Shown here: positions 7,968 to 15,666 of the stretch, piece by piece
How the letters are laid out: each line of letters opens with the position of its first letter
How positions within the stretch are numbered: position 1 is the first letter of the stretch
Assembly: GCA_003280885.1 (NCBI GenBank)
Contig: QCDN01000005.1
Location: forward strand, 1-63,919
DNA from: Prochlorococcus sp. AG-355-J04
Lineage (GTDB): Bacteria; Cyanobacteriota; Cyanobacteriia; PCC-6307; Cyanobiaceae
Length of the DNA: 63,919 bases
Reading direction: 5' to 3'
Position numbers and translations under genes: made by a program
The notes under the pieces: generated by a model
Databases searched by the model: none
The model's input: only the letters and a program-made list of their open reading frames with translations
What the model was told of the DNA's origin: nothing

Positions 7968-8553
7968 TTTTTTTCAGAATGTGATCTATATCAGAGTTAT
8001 TTTCAATAATGAATTTATTTGTATTATATTTTATGCTATTAGGTTTGAATTTTTTGTAATAAATGTCCCAAGATTTTAAGAAATCGTTTTCAGCTTGTTT
8101 TTTATCCTTCCCCCTTTCATTGATATCTCTTTGCAAAACTCTTTTCATGCACTCATTTTTTTTAGTTTTTATTTCTAAAAAATAATAATCTTTAATATTT
8201 AAAGTGCTTGAGAATTCTTTAGCAAAAATACCTTCAACAATTAAAAAACTAATATTATTTGTTTCGTTTAAGATATTTTGAACTTTTTTCTTTTCAAAAT
8301 TATAATAACGACTATATATTGAAATTCCATTCTTAAAAATAAAATCAAAATCTTTTTTGAATAGTTTATGATTAAAACTAATTCTTCTATCAAAATAACC
8401 GTCTATGAATTTTGATAGTAATTTACTTTTTATACCTGTTTTATAATAATTATCGGTACTTAAAACAAAACCATTTTTATTTTTTTTAATTATTTGATTT
8501 GATAAAGTTGTTTTACCACTTCCAGAAGGACCACTTATAAATATAAGTTTCAT
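7960..8553 (-). CDS. P-loop kinase, uridine kinase-like
   Basis: ATG 8553, 197 aa. The Walker A motif is GPSGSGKTT (residues 8-16), followed by LSTDNYYKTG, which corresponds to the uridine kinase/phosphoribulokinase DDFY region. VEGIFA is the Walker B-like strand and LQRDINERGK matches the RDxxxRG lid motif of uridine kinases. Substrate probably a nucleoside or small alcohol; not proven. It converges with the FAD oxidoreductase gene with an 8-bp overlap of 3' ends. Confidence 0.75.
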   Translation of the reverse strand: MKLIFISGPSGSGKTTLSNQIIKKNKNGFVLSTDNYYKTGIKSKLLSKFIDGYFDRRISFNHKLFKKDFDFIFKNGISIYSRYYNFEKKKVQNILNETNNISFLIVEGIFAKEFSSTLNIKDYYFLEIKTKKNECMKRVLQRDINERGKDKKQAENDFLKSWDIYYKKFKPNSIKYNTNKFIIENNSDIDHILKKII

Positions 8554-8821
8554 TTTATTTATCTGCTTTTTATTAAGACTACAACTTTACTTTTAATAAG
8601 TGCTTTTAGTTTTTTAAAATACACTTTTTCTAATTTTATAGTTTCTAGACTAATATTAAATACCTTGCAATAGCTTGTAAGCTTGCATAAATATTAAATA
8701 TGTGTCTTTATATAATTGTAAATAAATTATTTGTAATCAATTTCCAATTCTTTGTTATTGATTCTTCTTGGAATTAATAATAAATTATATTGAAGGTTTA
8801 TTTCATTACTTGTATATCGCA

Positions 8822-9136
8822 ATGATTTCTAAATTTCTAAGTAAGCTAAAATCTATTCTATCTAAAAGTGAAGTATCCCCTGAAACTCCCTTAAAGAAAG
8901 AAAAAAAAGCTACTAAGTCTGCAAAAACTTCAAAAACAAAAACAAAAACAGCTAACTCGAAGAAAAATATAGAAACTTTAGCTACACTTCCCGGTGTTGG
9001 AGCAAAAAGCGCAAAAGCTTTGTATGAGGCAGGATTTAAAACAAAAAAAGCAATTATTGCCGCTGATGAAAAAGATCTTCTTGCTGTGTCAGGAGTTGGA
9101 ATAAATCTTGTTAAAAAGCTTAAAAATCTCAAATAA
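8822..9136 (+). CDS. Helix-hairpin-helix protein with lysine-rich linker
   Basis: I start at ATG 8822 (MISKFLSKLKSILSK); a TTG at 8768 would add 18 residues of unlikely sequence. The middle (about residues 18-48) is a Lys/Thr/Ser-rich, histone-like linker. The C-terminal half contains two helix-hairpin-helix motifs, LPGVGAKSAKAL and VSGVGINLVKKL, which bind DNA non-specifically. 104 aa and very basic, so a nucleoid-associated or repair-accessory role is plausible. The 268 bp upstream hold no other gene that I can see. Confidence 0.7.
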   Translation: MISKFLSKLKSILSKSEVSPETPLKKEKKATKSAKTSKTKTKTANSKKNIETLATLPGVGAKSAKALYEAGFKTKKAIIAADEKDLLAVSGVGINLVKKLKNLK

Positions 9137-9198
9137 TTTAAAATTTTTTAAAAATTAATAACAAATTAATTTGCTGTTAATTTATAAGCTTTAGCAAA

Positions 9199-9375
9199 TC
9201 ATCTCCTTTTTGCTTTTCTTCTCTGTTGCAATTTTCTTTTATATTTTTCAATAGGTGTTTCGTGATGCCTAAGTCTTTTTAGGTCAGCAAAGATTCCCGA
9301 TTTGGATACTTGTCTTTTAAATCTTCTAAGGGCAGACTCAATTCCCTCATTTTCTCCAACTGTAACTTGTGTCAA
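9199..9375 (-). CDS. rpsU: 30S ribosomal protein S21
   Basis: Reading from TTG 9375 gives 58 residues that begin with [20 protein letters not shown] and end with a strongly basic [12 protein letters not shown] tail, the hallmark of S21. No ATG is available in frame, so TTG is the probable start. S21 binds the 30S platform near the anti-Shine-Dalgarno and helps initiation. Confidence 0.93.
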   Translation of the reverse strand: MTQVTVGENEGIESALRRFKRQVSKSGIFADLKRLRHHETPIEKYKRKLQQRRKAKRR

Positions 9376-9470
9376 AATTTTCTAAATAAATCTTATTTTA
9401 GCACTTAAACAGATATATTTAAAACTTAAAATTTCCACCAAAAATTTATAGTTTATTTAGCTTAATTGAC

Positions 9471-9929
9471 TTATTTTTTTGTCCACTCCACAAATCTTTT
9501 TTTATTACTTTTTATATCTCGTAATGACTCAAAATAATATTTTTCCCAATTATCTTTAGGCAGTCCAAGAAATAACATTAGATTTAATGGGTATTGATTG
9601 CTATCAGAACAATTTCTAAAATCATCCCTGAATAAAAAGATTTCCTTTTTTAGAGCAATTGCGATACCCAATTCAATCATTACACCTTCATCTGGTGGAT
9701 TTCCATTAACAATCGCAAAAATACAATCACATTCTTTTAAATCATGGAAATTACTTTTTGCAACTTCATATGCCCATTCACTTTCTTGTTGTGTTAATGG
9801 TTTTGCTCTCTCGAAAGGTTCAAATACTTCTACATTTAAATCATTGAAGATTTCAATAAATTCATATAAGAGAGTTTTTGTTTGTTTTGAAAATCCATAT
9901 GGATTTGCCAAATATAATTTCTTTCTCAT
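9471..9929 (-). CDS. Nucleoside 2-deoxyribosyltransferase family protein
   Basis: 152 aa. KLYLANPYGFS at the N-terminus, EPFERAKP, and NPPDEGVMIELGIAIAL with the catalytic Glu fit the nucleoside 2-deoxyribosyltransferase fold (DxGxxxExG-type region). The enzyme would transfer 2-deoxyribose between bases or hydrolyse the glycosidic bond. The ATG overlaps the stop of the upstream phosphoribosyltransferase gene by 4 bp, so translation is probably coupled and the two likely act in one base or nucleoside salvage pathway. Confidence 0.85.
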   Translation of the reverse strand: MRKKLYLANPYGFSKQTKTLLYEFIEIFNDLNVEVFEPFERAKPLTQQESEWAYEVAKSNFHDLKECDCIFAIVNGNPPDEGVMIELGIAIALKKEIFLFRDDFRNCSDSNQYPLNLMLFLGLPKDNWEKYYFESLRDIKSNKKRFVEWTKK

Positions 9930-10321
9930 CTTAGGCCTCTTTTTTTGAGGAACTCTTCGCGGTCACTTTTTGAATTTAAGGAATTTTCCCATGGGAATAC
10001 TATCCATTGGCTTTTTTTAGATATAAATACTGTATTCCACCATGTAGGTTTGATTTTACTAAATAATACAAAAAACATTGCTCCTTCAATATTCTTGAAG
10101 TTAGTTAGTGTAAGACCAGTTTCATAAACATCATCTACTATTAGTGAATTGCTTACTGGTTTTGAAATTAATTCAATTTTTAATTTATGGCTTAGTGCTA
10201 CAGCCAGACATAATCCACCACGAGGAACTCCATATATTCCAGAAAACTCCTTAAACCTACATTTATTAGCTATTTGTTCTACGCTCTTATCAAATTCGCT
10301 CCAAGTAAAGTAACTTATCAT
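9926..10321 (-). CDS. Phosphoribosyltransferase
   Basis: Start ATG 10321 immediately follows the stop of the preceding small gene. SLIVDDVYETGLTL is the PRPP-binding loop of type I phosphoribosyltransferases, and IYGVPRGGLCLAVALSH is the upstream PPi-loop region. The C-terminal VFPWE fits short purine-type PRTases of bacteria and phages. 131 aa, cytosolic. Substrate likely a purine base, inferred from neighbours. Part of a three-gene operon with the deoxyribosyltransferase. Confidence 0.85.
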   Translation of the reverse strand: MISYFTWSEFDKSVEQIANKCRFKEFSGIYGVPRGGLCLAVALSHKLKIELISKPVSNSLIVDDVYETGLTLTNFKNIEGAMFFVLFSKIKPTWWNTVFISKKSQWIVFPWENSLNSKSDREEFLKKRGLR

Positions 10322-10322
10322 C

Positions 10323-10508
10323 TTAATTTTCGTTTTTTTCTTTTGTAGAAGTGTAATTTGAAGCAATTACACTTAAAAGTGCTAATACTTGCTCATTTGG
10401 ACAATTAGTATTTTTTTTTAAATTTTCACATTCATTTATTATCTTAGCGTATGTATCCTCTACAATACCGTTCATTTGATCGACACTAAAAGAATATGGT
10501 TTATTCAT
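10323..10508 (-). CDS. Small hypothetical protein in the salvage operon, 61 aa
   Basis: ATG 10508, stop TAA 1 bp before the PRTase ATG, so the two are probably translationally coupled. Soluble, acidic, helical composition; two Cys (NECENLKKNTNCPNEQ). No family recognised. Its fixed position suggests a partner or regulator of the salvage enzymes, but that is inference. Confidence 0.6.
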   Translation of the reverse strand: MNKPYSFSVDQMNGIVEDTYAKIINECENLKKNTNCPNEQVLALLSVIASNYTSTKEKNEN

Positions 10509-10582
10509 TTTTTAATTATTAGTTATTTTATTTTTACTTAAATATCTATCGAAGTAAATATTTTGAGTATTTAAAGATAAAG

Positions 10583-11086
10583 TTATTCCCACATGGGATC
10601 ATTTAATTTTTCAATTCTTAGTGAAGAAGGAATATAAGTATGTAAAGTTTCAATTTTTATAGCCCATTTTTTTGAGTTACCTTTTAAACTTTCGCTTTCA
10701 ATTAGGTTTGTTAGGGGAATTCTTTTTCTAACTTTAAGAAGACCTAAACAAGCTTCCCAGGCTTCATGATTTTTATAAATATCTAACCAAAAATCAAAAA
10801 TGTTTTCCAATATTTCTAGAGGAATATCAAATGAAATTCCCATAGAAGGTTTTTCAATTAAAAAATTTTTGTTTTTTAGTTCATTTAATAAATTATTTAC
10901 GTTTAAATTAATAGCTAAAAGGATATCTTTTGCCGATTCATTTCCTAGTAATTCTTTTCTATGGCAATCTAAAAGATTTTCATCTTCAAGGATATTTTCA
11001 TCGCAATTTTTTATTCCCACAATCCAAAACCCTTCTCCATTATTTACTCCACTAGCAAGAAATAGATATTGAGGTGAATTCTCCAA
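10583..11086 (-). CDS. Conserved hypothetical protein, 167 aa
   Basis: ATG 11086. Soluble, acidic in the N-terminal half, with many Leu and Ile; ends in DPMWE. No signal peptide or membrane span. I recognise no domain. It stands 74 bp upstream of the salvage operon on the same strand and may be co-transcribed. Confidence 0.6.
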   Translation of the reverse strand: MENSPQYLFLASGVNNGEGFWIVGIKNCDENILEDENLLDCHRKELLGNESAKDILLAINLNVNNLLNELKNKNFLIEKPSMGISFDIPLEILENIFDFWLDIYKNHEAWEACLGLLKVRKRIPLTNLIESESLKGNSKKWAIKIETLHTYIPSSLRIEKLNDPMWE

Positions 11087-11308
11087 GATTAAAAATTATT
11101 TTTCCCATTTTTAACATTTTTTGCTTGATATGAAAATAATTTTGCTGTCCAATTAACAATATAAACTCCCCATATAAAATATTTAGTTGTTAATATGAAG
11201 TTTTGAAAATGTTTGATGTAAACGAACTAAAACTTATGTTTTTGGATCCCACTGATTTGATAATCAATTATATAAACATATACCTTTATAGTTATAAAAC
11301 AATTAAAT
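11087..11308. other. Spacer without a convincing gene
   Basis: About 220 bp, AT-rich. One minus-strand frame stays open for about 40 codons ending at about 11088 and translates into protein-like sequence (YFIWGVYIVNWTAKLFSYQA), but it has no start codon. A plus-strand 37-codon ORF (11209-11322) runs into the 3' end of the neighbouring gene. Neither is good enough to call a gene. Confidence 0.4.
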
Positions 11309-11536
11309 CTATTTTTTCTTAGGAAATAATTTTCCTATTTTCTCCTTTTGCAAATACTCTTTTTTAGTTCTTATTTTTTTATCTTCTATTGATTCTTTAT
11401 TAATACTTACTGCATAAATGATATAGAAAATCATACCAGTGAATATTAGTCCTAAAAAAATAATCAATATTCCTATAGGTTCACTGGGGCTGAAAATTTT
11501 GAGATCTAAACCTGTATTTAGGGAAGCTATCATCAA
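11309..11536 (-). CDS. Small single-span membrane protein, 75 aa
   Basis: ATG 11536. One strong transmembrane segment (about residues 21-44, ILIIFLGLIFTGMIFYII) followed by a basic Lys-rich tail. No named family. It lies 33 bp downstream of another small membrane-type gene on the same strand, probably co-transcribed. Confidence 0.55.
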   Translation of the reverse strand: MMIASLNTGLDLKIFSPSEPIGILIIFLGLIFTGMIFYIIYAVSINKESIEDKKIRTKKEYLQKEKIGKLFPKKK

Positions 11537-11569
11537 TAAACTAATTCCTTAAAGCAATTTTAAGTAAAT

Positions 11570-11803
11570 CTAATTGATTTCTTCGTATCCAAAAAATGTA
11601 GCATTGTCTGAATTTTTATACCCGTTAGCTGCTTCCTGTGGGTTTTGACTGTCAATTTTTCTTGCTTTAGCATGAATCATGTTGAATGGAAAAATCACAG
11701 CTCCTACAAAAAAATGAAGAATTAAGAAATCTGAAGGAAGTCCATTTGTCCAATCAGGGAAAAAAAGCAATGTCATCAATGATTCGTACATATAAGTAGT
11801 CAA
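11570..11803 (-). CDS. Small membrane-associated protein, 77 aa
   Basis: ATG 11803. A hydrophobic middle (FLILHFFVGAVIFPFNMI) follows an aromatic LLFFPDWTNGLP motif; the C-terminal part is polar and ends in FFGYEEIN. No family recognised. Paired with the downstream 75-aa membrane protein. Confidence 0.55.
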   Translation of the reverse strand: MTTYMYESLMTLLFFPDWTNGLPSDFLILHFFVGAVIFPFNMIHAKARKIDSQNPQEAANGYKNSDNATFFGYEEIN

Positions 11804-11955
11804 ATTAACCTCTGACTATTATTACTGAACTTATCGCAATACTTTTAATTTTTAATAAATTGAAATTTAATTTGCTTTTAATAATTATTAGATTTGATTG
11901 AAAAGACAATTTAAAAACTCTATTATAATATTTATAAAGTATCAATTAATAGCTG

Positions 11956-12357
11956 TTGTTAAAATTCTTTTTTGGCTTATTTTTATTTATATTTTTTCAA
12001 TTAAAGCCTGCAATAGGCTTAGCTTTTGATACTTCAGACCCAAGTGTTAGTTTGCTACAAAATAGGATCTCTAATAATTTCTCTAAGAAATATTGCAATG
12101 CTATTCAAAATGGTTTTTCTAAAGATGAAGCAATGAAATCAGCTATAGTAAAAACTGAAAATATTATATCTTTCTCTTACAATCCACAGAAAAAATGGAT
12201 TGAGAAAAATGACTTGGCAAATCAGATTTCTCTGCAGGTAGTAAATGATTGTGGATGGTTATTTGGATTAATTGGAAAGGAGGGCGTTGATTATTTTAAA
12301 TCTTATTTTCTTGAAATTTACGAAAAAACTACTCCTGACAAAAATTTTTCAAGATAG
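11956..12357 (+). CDS. Exported hypothetical protein, 133 aa (TTG start)
   Basis: TTG 11956 followed by LKFFFGLFLFIFFQLKPAIGLA, a clear signal peptide with likely cleavage after GLA. The mature part contains CNAIQNGFSKDEAMKSA and two conserved-looking Cys (residues about 47 and 100), which may form a disulfide. No ATG is available. Unrecognised family but a coherent periplasmic or lumenal protein. It precedes a small membrane gene by 9 bp. Confidence 0.6.
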   Translation: MLKFFFGLFLFIFFQLKPAIGLAFDTSDPSVSLLQNRISNNFSKKYCNAIQNGFSKDEAMKSAIVKTENIISFSYNPQKKWIEKNDLANQISLQVVNDCGWLFGLIGKEGVDYFKSYFLEIYEKTTPDKNFSR

Positions 12358-12366
12358 AGAAGGTTA

Positions 12367-12558
12367 ATGAATAATATTTCAGATAAATTAGTGTTGACTA
12401 TAATTTTGATTACTATCCTTTTAGTATTTGGATTGATTTTTTCAGTAAAGTCTCCAGAGAGAAAGGTTATAGATTCGCCAATAATGTGGAAAGATGATTA
12501 TTCAAATATTACGATTTTCAGGAATAAAATAAATTCAGAAAGAAAAAGAATAATTTAA
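12367..12558 (+). CDS. Small single-span membrane protein, 63 aa
   Basis: ATG 12367, preceded by a purine-rich ribosome binding site (GAGAAGG). One transmembrane span (residues 9-26, LVLTIILITILLVFGLIF) and a polar basic C-terminus. Nine bp behind the exported 133-aa protein; probably one operon. Family unknown. Confidence 0.6.
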   Translation: MNNISDKLVLTIILITILLVFGLIFSVKSPERKVIDSPIMWKDDYSNITIFRNKINSERKRII

Positions 12559-12651
12559 ATAAAAAATCATTACTTACTAAAAATAGAATGATACTATTCA
12601 AACTTATTCAAAAAAATTTTTCTAGGCTAATTGCATTTATGAATCCATTTT

Positions 12652-12993
12652 TTAATTTAAGTAGTTCAAAAGAACTGATGCTAGTTTTAAATCATCATTA
12701 AACCACGCTCGTATCGCCATAGCCCTTCGAGGATCATAAAAATTTTGTTTTCTGTACCAACTAAGAACTTCTGAATCTGATTTCTTACCATTACATGACA
12801 AACAACACGGGACGCAGTTCCTTGTACTGCTAGTACCACCTTTTGACATTGGATGAAGATGATCAAGTGATTCTGATGGTTTACCGCAATAAATACATTT
12901 AAACTTGGTAACTTTATTAAGAGATTCTCTCCAATTTTTATTACTTATCTTTGGACAAAACTGTTCAAGGTAAATTGCATCTTGTTTATGCAT
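12652..12993 (-). CDS. HNH endonuclease family protein
   Basis: 113 aa. CIYCGK, DHLHPMSKGGTSSTRNCVPCCLSCNGKKSD carries the two CxxC zinc knuckles and the D-H...N pattern of the HNH fold, with N in CVPCCLSCN. Standalone short HNH proteins like this occur across marine picocyanobacteria. It could be a homing-type or repair nuclease; there is no intron or mobile element around it. Confidence 0.85.
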   Translation of the reverse strand: MHKQDAIYLEQFCPKISNKNWRESLNKVTKFKCIYCGKPSESLDHLHPMSKGGTSSTRNCVPCCLSCNGKKSDSEVLSWYRKQNFYDPRRAMAIRAWFNDDLKLASVLLNYLN

Positions 12994-13122
12994 GATATTC
13001 TTGACATTTTTCTGATAATAACAGTTATTTCTTAAATATGATTGATAAAGATAAGATAATACTTTCTAAGTCTTATGCTTATTATGAAAATAATTTTCTA
13101 GAACACAGGTAATTTGTAGTTT

Positions 13123-13938
13123 GTGCTTTATTTATTAACCAAATTTTTAGGTAGTTCTCATCATTCTTTATTTAAAAGTATTTATATCTTTTTGATATCC
13201 TTTTTTTCTAATAGTTTCTCAGCAATTTCTGGAGGAGGAGCAGGATTACTTCAATTGCCAGCATTGATTTTATCTGGTGTTCCTTATTATCAGTCTCTGG
13301 CTAGTCATAAATTTGCAACAGTAGCATTAGGAATCGGAAGTTCACTAAGAAATTATAAATCTTTAGGGAATGATATTAGTATTGCTCGTCAAATTTTAAT
13401 TTTTGGATTGCCAGGTGTAATTTTAGGGTCTTTTATCGTTGAATATATTTCAGAAAAGTATTTGTACTTAATCTTAGGAATTATTTCAATATTATTAGCT
13501 TTTTACTCATTCTTTAAACCAGATTTGGGATTGTCATCTGGGAATAATAAGCTTTACAAAGTTCATAAAATTAGATTTTTAATTTTTATATTCCTTATAG
13601 GGATTTTGAATGGTTCTATTTCTTCAGGTACTGGATTGCTTGTAACAATACTTTTAATAAAAACTTTTGAAATGGATTTTCTTCGAGCTATAAGTTTGAC
13701 ATTCTTTACCGTTGGGATTTTTTGGAATTTTATCGGAGCAGTTTTTTTGACTAAAATAGGATCAGTTCCTTCAAATATATTAATATTATTAATAATTGGT
13801 TCTTTTTCAGGGGGATATTTTGGGGCTCACTTATCAAAATTAAATGGAAATATATTAATTAAGAAAACTTTTACAATAGTTTGTATTTCAGTTGGTACTT
13901 CCTTGTTGATTAAATCCATAAAAAATTTTTTTAATTAA
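13123..13938 (+). CDS. TauE/SafE (DUF81) family membrane transporter
   Basis: GTG 13123, 271 aa with about eight membrane spans. The N-terminal SAISGGGAGLLQLPALILSGVP and the second-half SSGTGLLV repeat are typical of the sulfite/organosulfonate exporter family TauE/SafE, which has two homologous halves. Likely exports or imports a small anion such as sulfite or sulfoacetate; specificity cannot be read from the sequence. Confidence 0.85.
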   Translation: MLYLLTKFLGSSHHSLFKSIYIFLISFFSNSFSAISGGGAGLLQLPALILSGVPYYQSLASHKFATVALGIGSSLRNYKSLGNDISIARQILIFGLPGVILGSFIVEYISEKYLYLILGIISILLAFYSFFKPDLGLSSGNNKLYKVHKIRFLIFIFLIGILNGSISSGTGLLVTILLIKTFEMDFLRAISLTFFTVGIFWNFIGAVFLTKIGSVPSNILILLIIGSFSGGYFGAHLSKLNGNILIKKTFTIVCISVGTSLLIKSIKNFFN

Positions 13939-13992
13939 TTGATAATAACAGTACACTTTTTGTGAAAAGTCTAAGACAGGTTAATTAGTTAA

Positions 13993-14016
13993 AAAGATAA
14001 ATTAATTTTTATCTTT
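13993..14016 (+). terminator. Weak AT-rich hairpin after the TauE gene
   Basis: AAAGATAAA (13993-14001) and TTTATCTTT (14008-14016) form a perfect 9-bp stem about 55 bp after the stop codon, followed by TATTATT. It is AT-only apart from one G-C pair, so it is a weak terminator or processing hairpin. Confidence 0.4.
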
Positions 14017-14077
14017 ATTATTAAAAAGGGGTTATGAACAACTCGTTCATTAAATAATACTTTTAGAGAGACCTTAT

Positions 14078-14106
14078 AAAAAAAAAGGCCTCACATTTGT
14101 GGGGCC
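14078..14106 (-). terminator. Rho-independent terminator, minus strand
   Basis: Plus-strand A-run 14078-14086, then GGCCTCAC (14087-14094), loop ATTT, GTGGGGCC (14099-14106). On the minus strand it is an 8-bp GC-rich stem (one G-U pair) followed by nine T. No minus-strand protein gene ends here, so it must serve a non-coding transcript. Confidence 0.8.
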
Positions 14107-14215
14107 GGGTGATGGGGAACCTTATTTTTAAACCAATTTCTTAAAAAATGCAACCCCCTATCTGTAGCGCAAATATGACTAACCTAATACACCACAGATA
14201 GTGCTTTGTCGATTT
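14078..14215 (-). ncRNA. Candidate small RNA ending in a strong terminator
   Basis: The 13939-14374 spacer has no coding frame but contains local G+C-rich blocks unusual for this genome. Read on the minus strand, an 8-bp perfect stem (plus-strand CTATCTGT 14158-14165 and ACAGATAG 14194-14201) is followed by GGGGG, a short AT stretch, GGTTCCCC and a GC-rich hairpin with a 9-T tail. This is the layout of a transcribed structured small RNA. The 5' end is a guess. I cannot equate it with any named cyanobacterial sRNA (Yfr series, 6S). Confidence 0.5.
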
Positions 14216-14374
14216 TCTTATATTTGAATTAATAAATTCCGAAATAATTTTGTAATTTTAAAGTTTCTTATTAAAAATCGAATTTCACGATTTGAAGTGT
14301 TTTTGGTAATTTTACTTGTTAAAAATTTCATGCATTGTATTATTCGTAAGAACTTTGCTAGTTAGAATGCTTTA

Positions 14375-14602
14375 ATGATTGAATTAACTTTACTTACTCT
14401 TTTGAACTATGTTGGGGATAATTTCTGTGAATATAGAAATATAGGCCATGATAATTATAAATCTTTACTTCTTTCATACAGTGATGCAAGTAATAAATTT
14501 GGAGCATTAGAGGTTAAAAGGGTTATCGAAAAGTCAGACAATTTTAAAGTTACGGCAGTTGCTATTGCTGCAATTAAATGCCCTCAGCATATAGTTAAGT
14601 AA
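14375..14602 (+). CDS. Hypothetical protein, 75 aa
   Basis: ATG 14375. Soluble or weakly hydrophobic at the N-terminus; contains two Cys and a C-terminal AVAIAAIKCPQHI helix. Its stop overlaps the ATG of the next gene (TAATG), so translation is probably coupled. No family recognised. Confidence 0.5.
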   Translation: MIELTLLTLLNYVGDNFCEYRNIGHDNYKSLLLSYSDASNKFGALEVKRVIEKSDNFKVTAVAIAAIKCPQHIVK

Positions 14603-14868
14603 TGAAGTTTGAATTAAAAACTGAAAATGAAAATTATTCAAAATCAATTTCAAAATTTTTTGGTGTAGTTTTTGTTATCACATTAATAATTATCATTTGT
14701 GATATTGCACTAAAATTAGGAACCATATCTAGAAATCATGAAATCGAATACAACTGTAGACTATTATCTGTTGAAAAATCTAAACGTTATTTTAGGAAAT
14801 TATCTAGGCTTTCTAATTTGAAAAGTAAACAACAAATTTGGGAATTTTGTAGGGAAGTTATTGAATAA
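14602..14868 (+). CDS. Small single-span membrane protein, 88 aa
   Basis: The ATG overlaps the stop of the preceding 75-aa gene by 1 bp. One transmembrane segment (about residues 20-42, VVFVITLIIIICDIALKLG) and a basic C-terminal domain with two Cys (YNCRLL and WEFCREV). Unknown function; probably acts with the preceding small protein. Confidence 0.55.
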   Translation: MKFELKTENENYSKSISKFFGVVFVITLIIIICDIALKLGTISRNHEIEYNCRLLSVEKSKRYFRKLSRLSNLKSKQQIWEFCREVIE

Positions 14869-14871
14869 TAT

Positions 14872-15666
14872 TTAGCTAGACGCTGATGAATAAAACTTTA
14901 ATGCAAATAACCAGAACTTTCTTGAAGTCTTTATAAATACTGCTGCAACAATAATTTCAAGCAATATTTTCCACAATTGAGAAAGACCTAGAAAAACTTC
15001 AGAAGGAATTGTAGTTATAAAAGCAATAGGAATGAAAACACTAAAAAATATTCTTAAAGAAAATGAAAATGAATTTAGAGGAAATCTTCCAATATAAAGA
15101 AATGATCTTAATACTTCTATTGCATTCCAAGTCTTAACAAACCAAATAGTAGTAGTAGATATAAAAAACCATAGGCTATATAAAATACAAATCGAGCAAC
15201 TTATCGTAATCAAGGATAAGCTTAGAAAACTTAAACTTAAAATTATTTGATTTATTCTTATGCAGAAGAGCAATAAGAAAAATCCAAGCATAATTTCTAA
15301 AAAACCAGATGGATTTATTTTTTTTAATGAAATAAAAAACTGACTATCAATAGGTTTTAAAAGTACGAAGTCTAATGTTCCTTCTCTTATATGTTTAACT
15401 ATTTCTGTAAGATTAGGATTGAACCATGTATTTGTTATTCCATTCAAAATTGTATAAATAGCTTGGATTATTAGTGCCTGTTCAAATTTCCACCCTCCAA
15501 TAAATCCATTATTTTGAAAGAAAATAGATAATAGAAAAATACTCCCTACTAAACTTAAAATTGCAGTAATTAAATCTACTAATATATTTGTCTTATACTC
15601 CAATTCAGAAGCTAAAGAAGTATGTAAGAATTTTTTATAAACTTTTAAATATTTTCTTAAATTCAT
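14872..15666 (-). CDS. ABC-2 type permease (DUF990-like), second subunit
   Basis: 264 aa, six predicted membrane spans. It resembles the ABC2_membrane_6 (DUF990) permeases, with LEYKTNILVDLI near the start and FVLLKPID in the loop before span 3. The ATG overlaps the stop of the sister permease by 4 bp. With the ATPase (16447-17442) it forms an ABC exporter of unknown cargo; related systems export drugs or lipids. Confidence 0.8.
   Translation of the reverse strand: MNLRKYLKVYKKFLHTSLASELEYKTNILVDLITAILSLVGSIFLLSIFFQNNGFIGGWKFEQALIIQAIYTILNGITNTWFNPNLTEIVKHIREGTLDFVLLKPIDSQFFISLKKINPSGFLEIMLGFFLLLFCIRINQIILSLSFLSLSLITISCSICILYSLWFFISTTTIWFVKTWNAIEVLRSFLYIGRFPLNSFSFSLRIFFSVFIPIAFITTIPSEVFLGLSQLWKILLEIIVAAVFIKTSRKFWLFALKFYSSASS

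Noticed and set aside
11088-11230. Minus-strand open stretch of about 40 codons with protein-like sequence
   Set aside because: No start codon in frame; perhaps a gene remnant, but too little evidence to call.
11209-11322. Plus-strand 37-codon ORF
   Set aside because: Overlaps the 3' end of the minus-strand gene and has no recognisable pattern or ribosome binding site.
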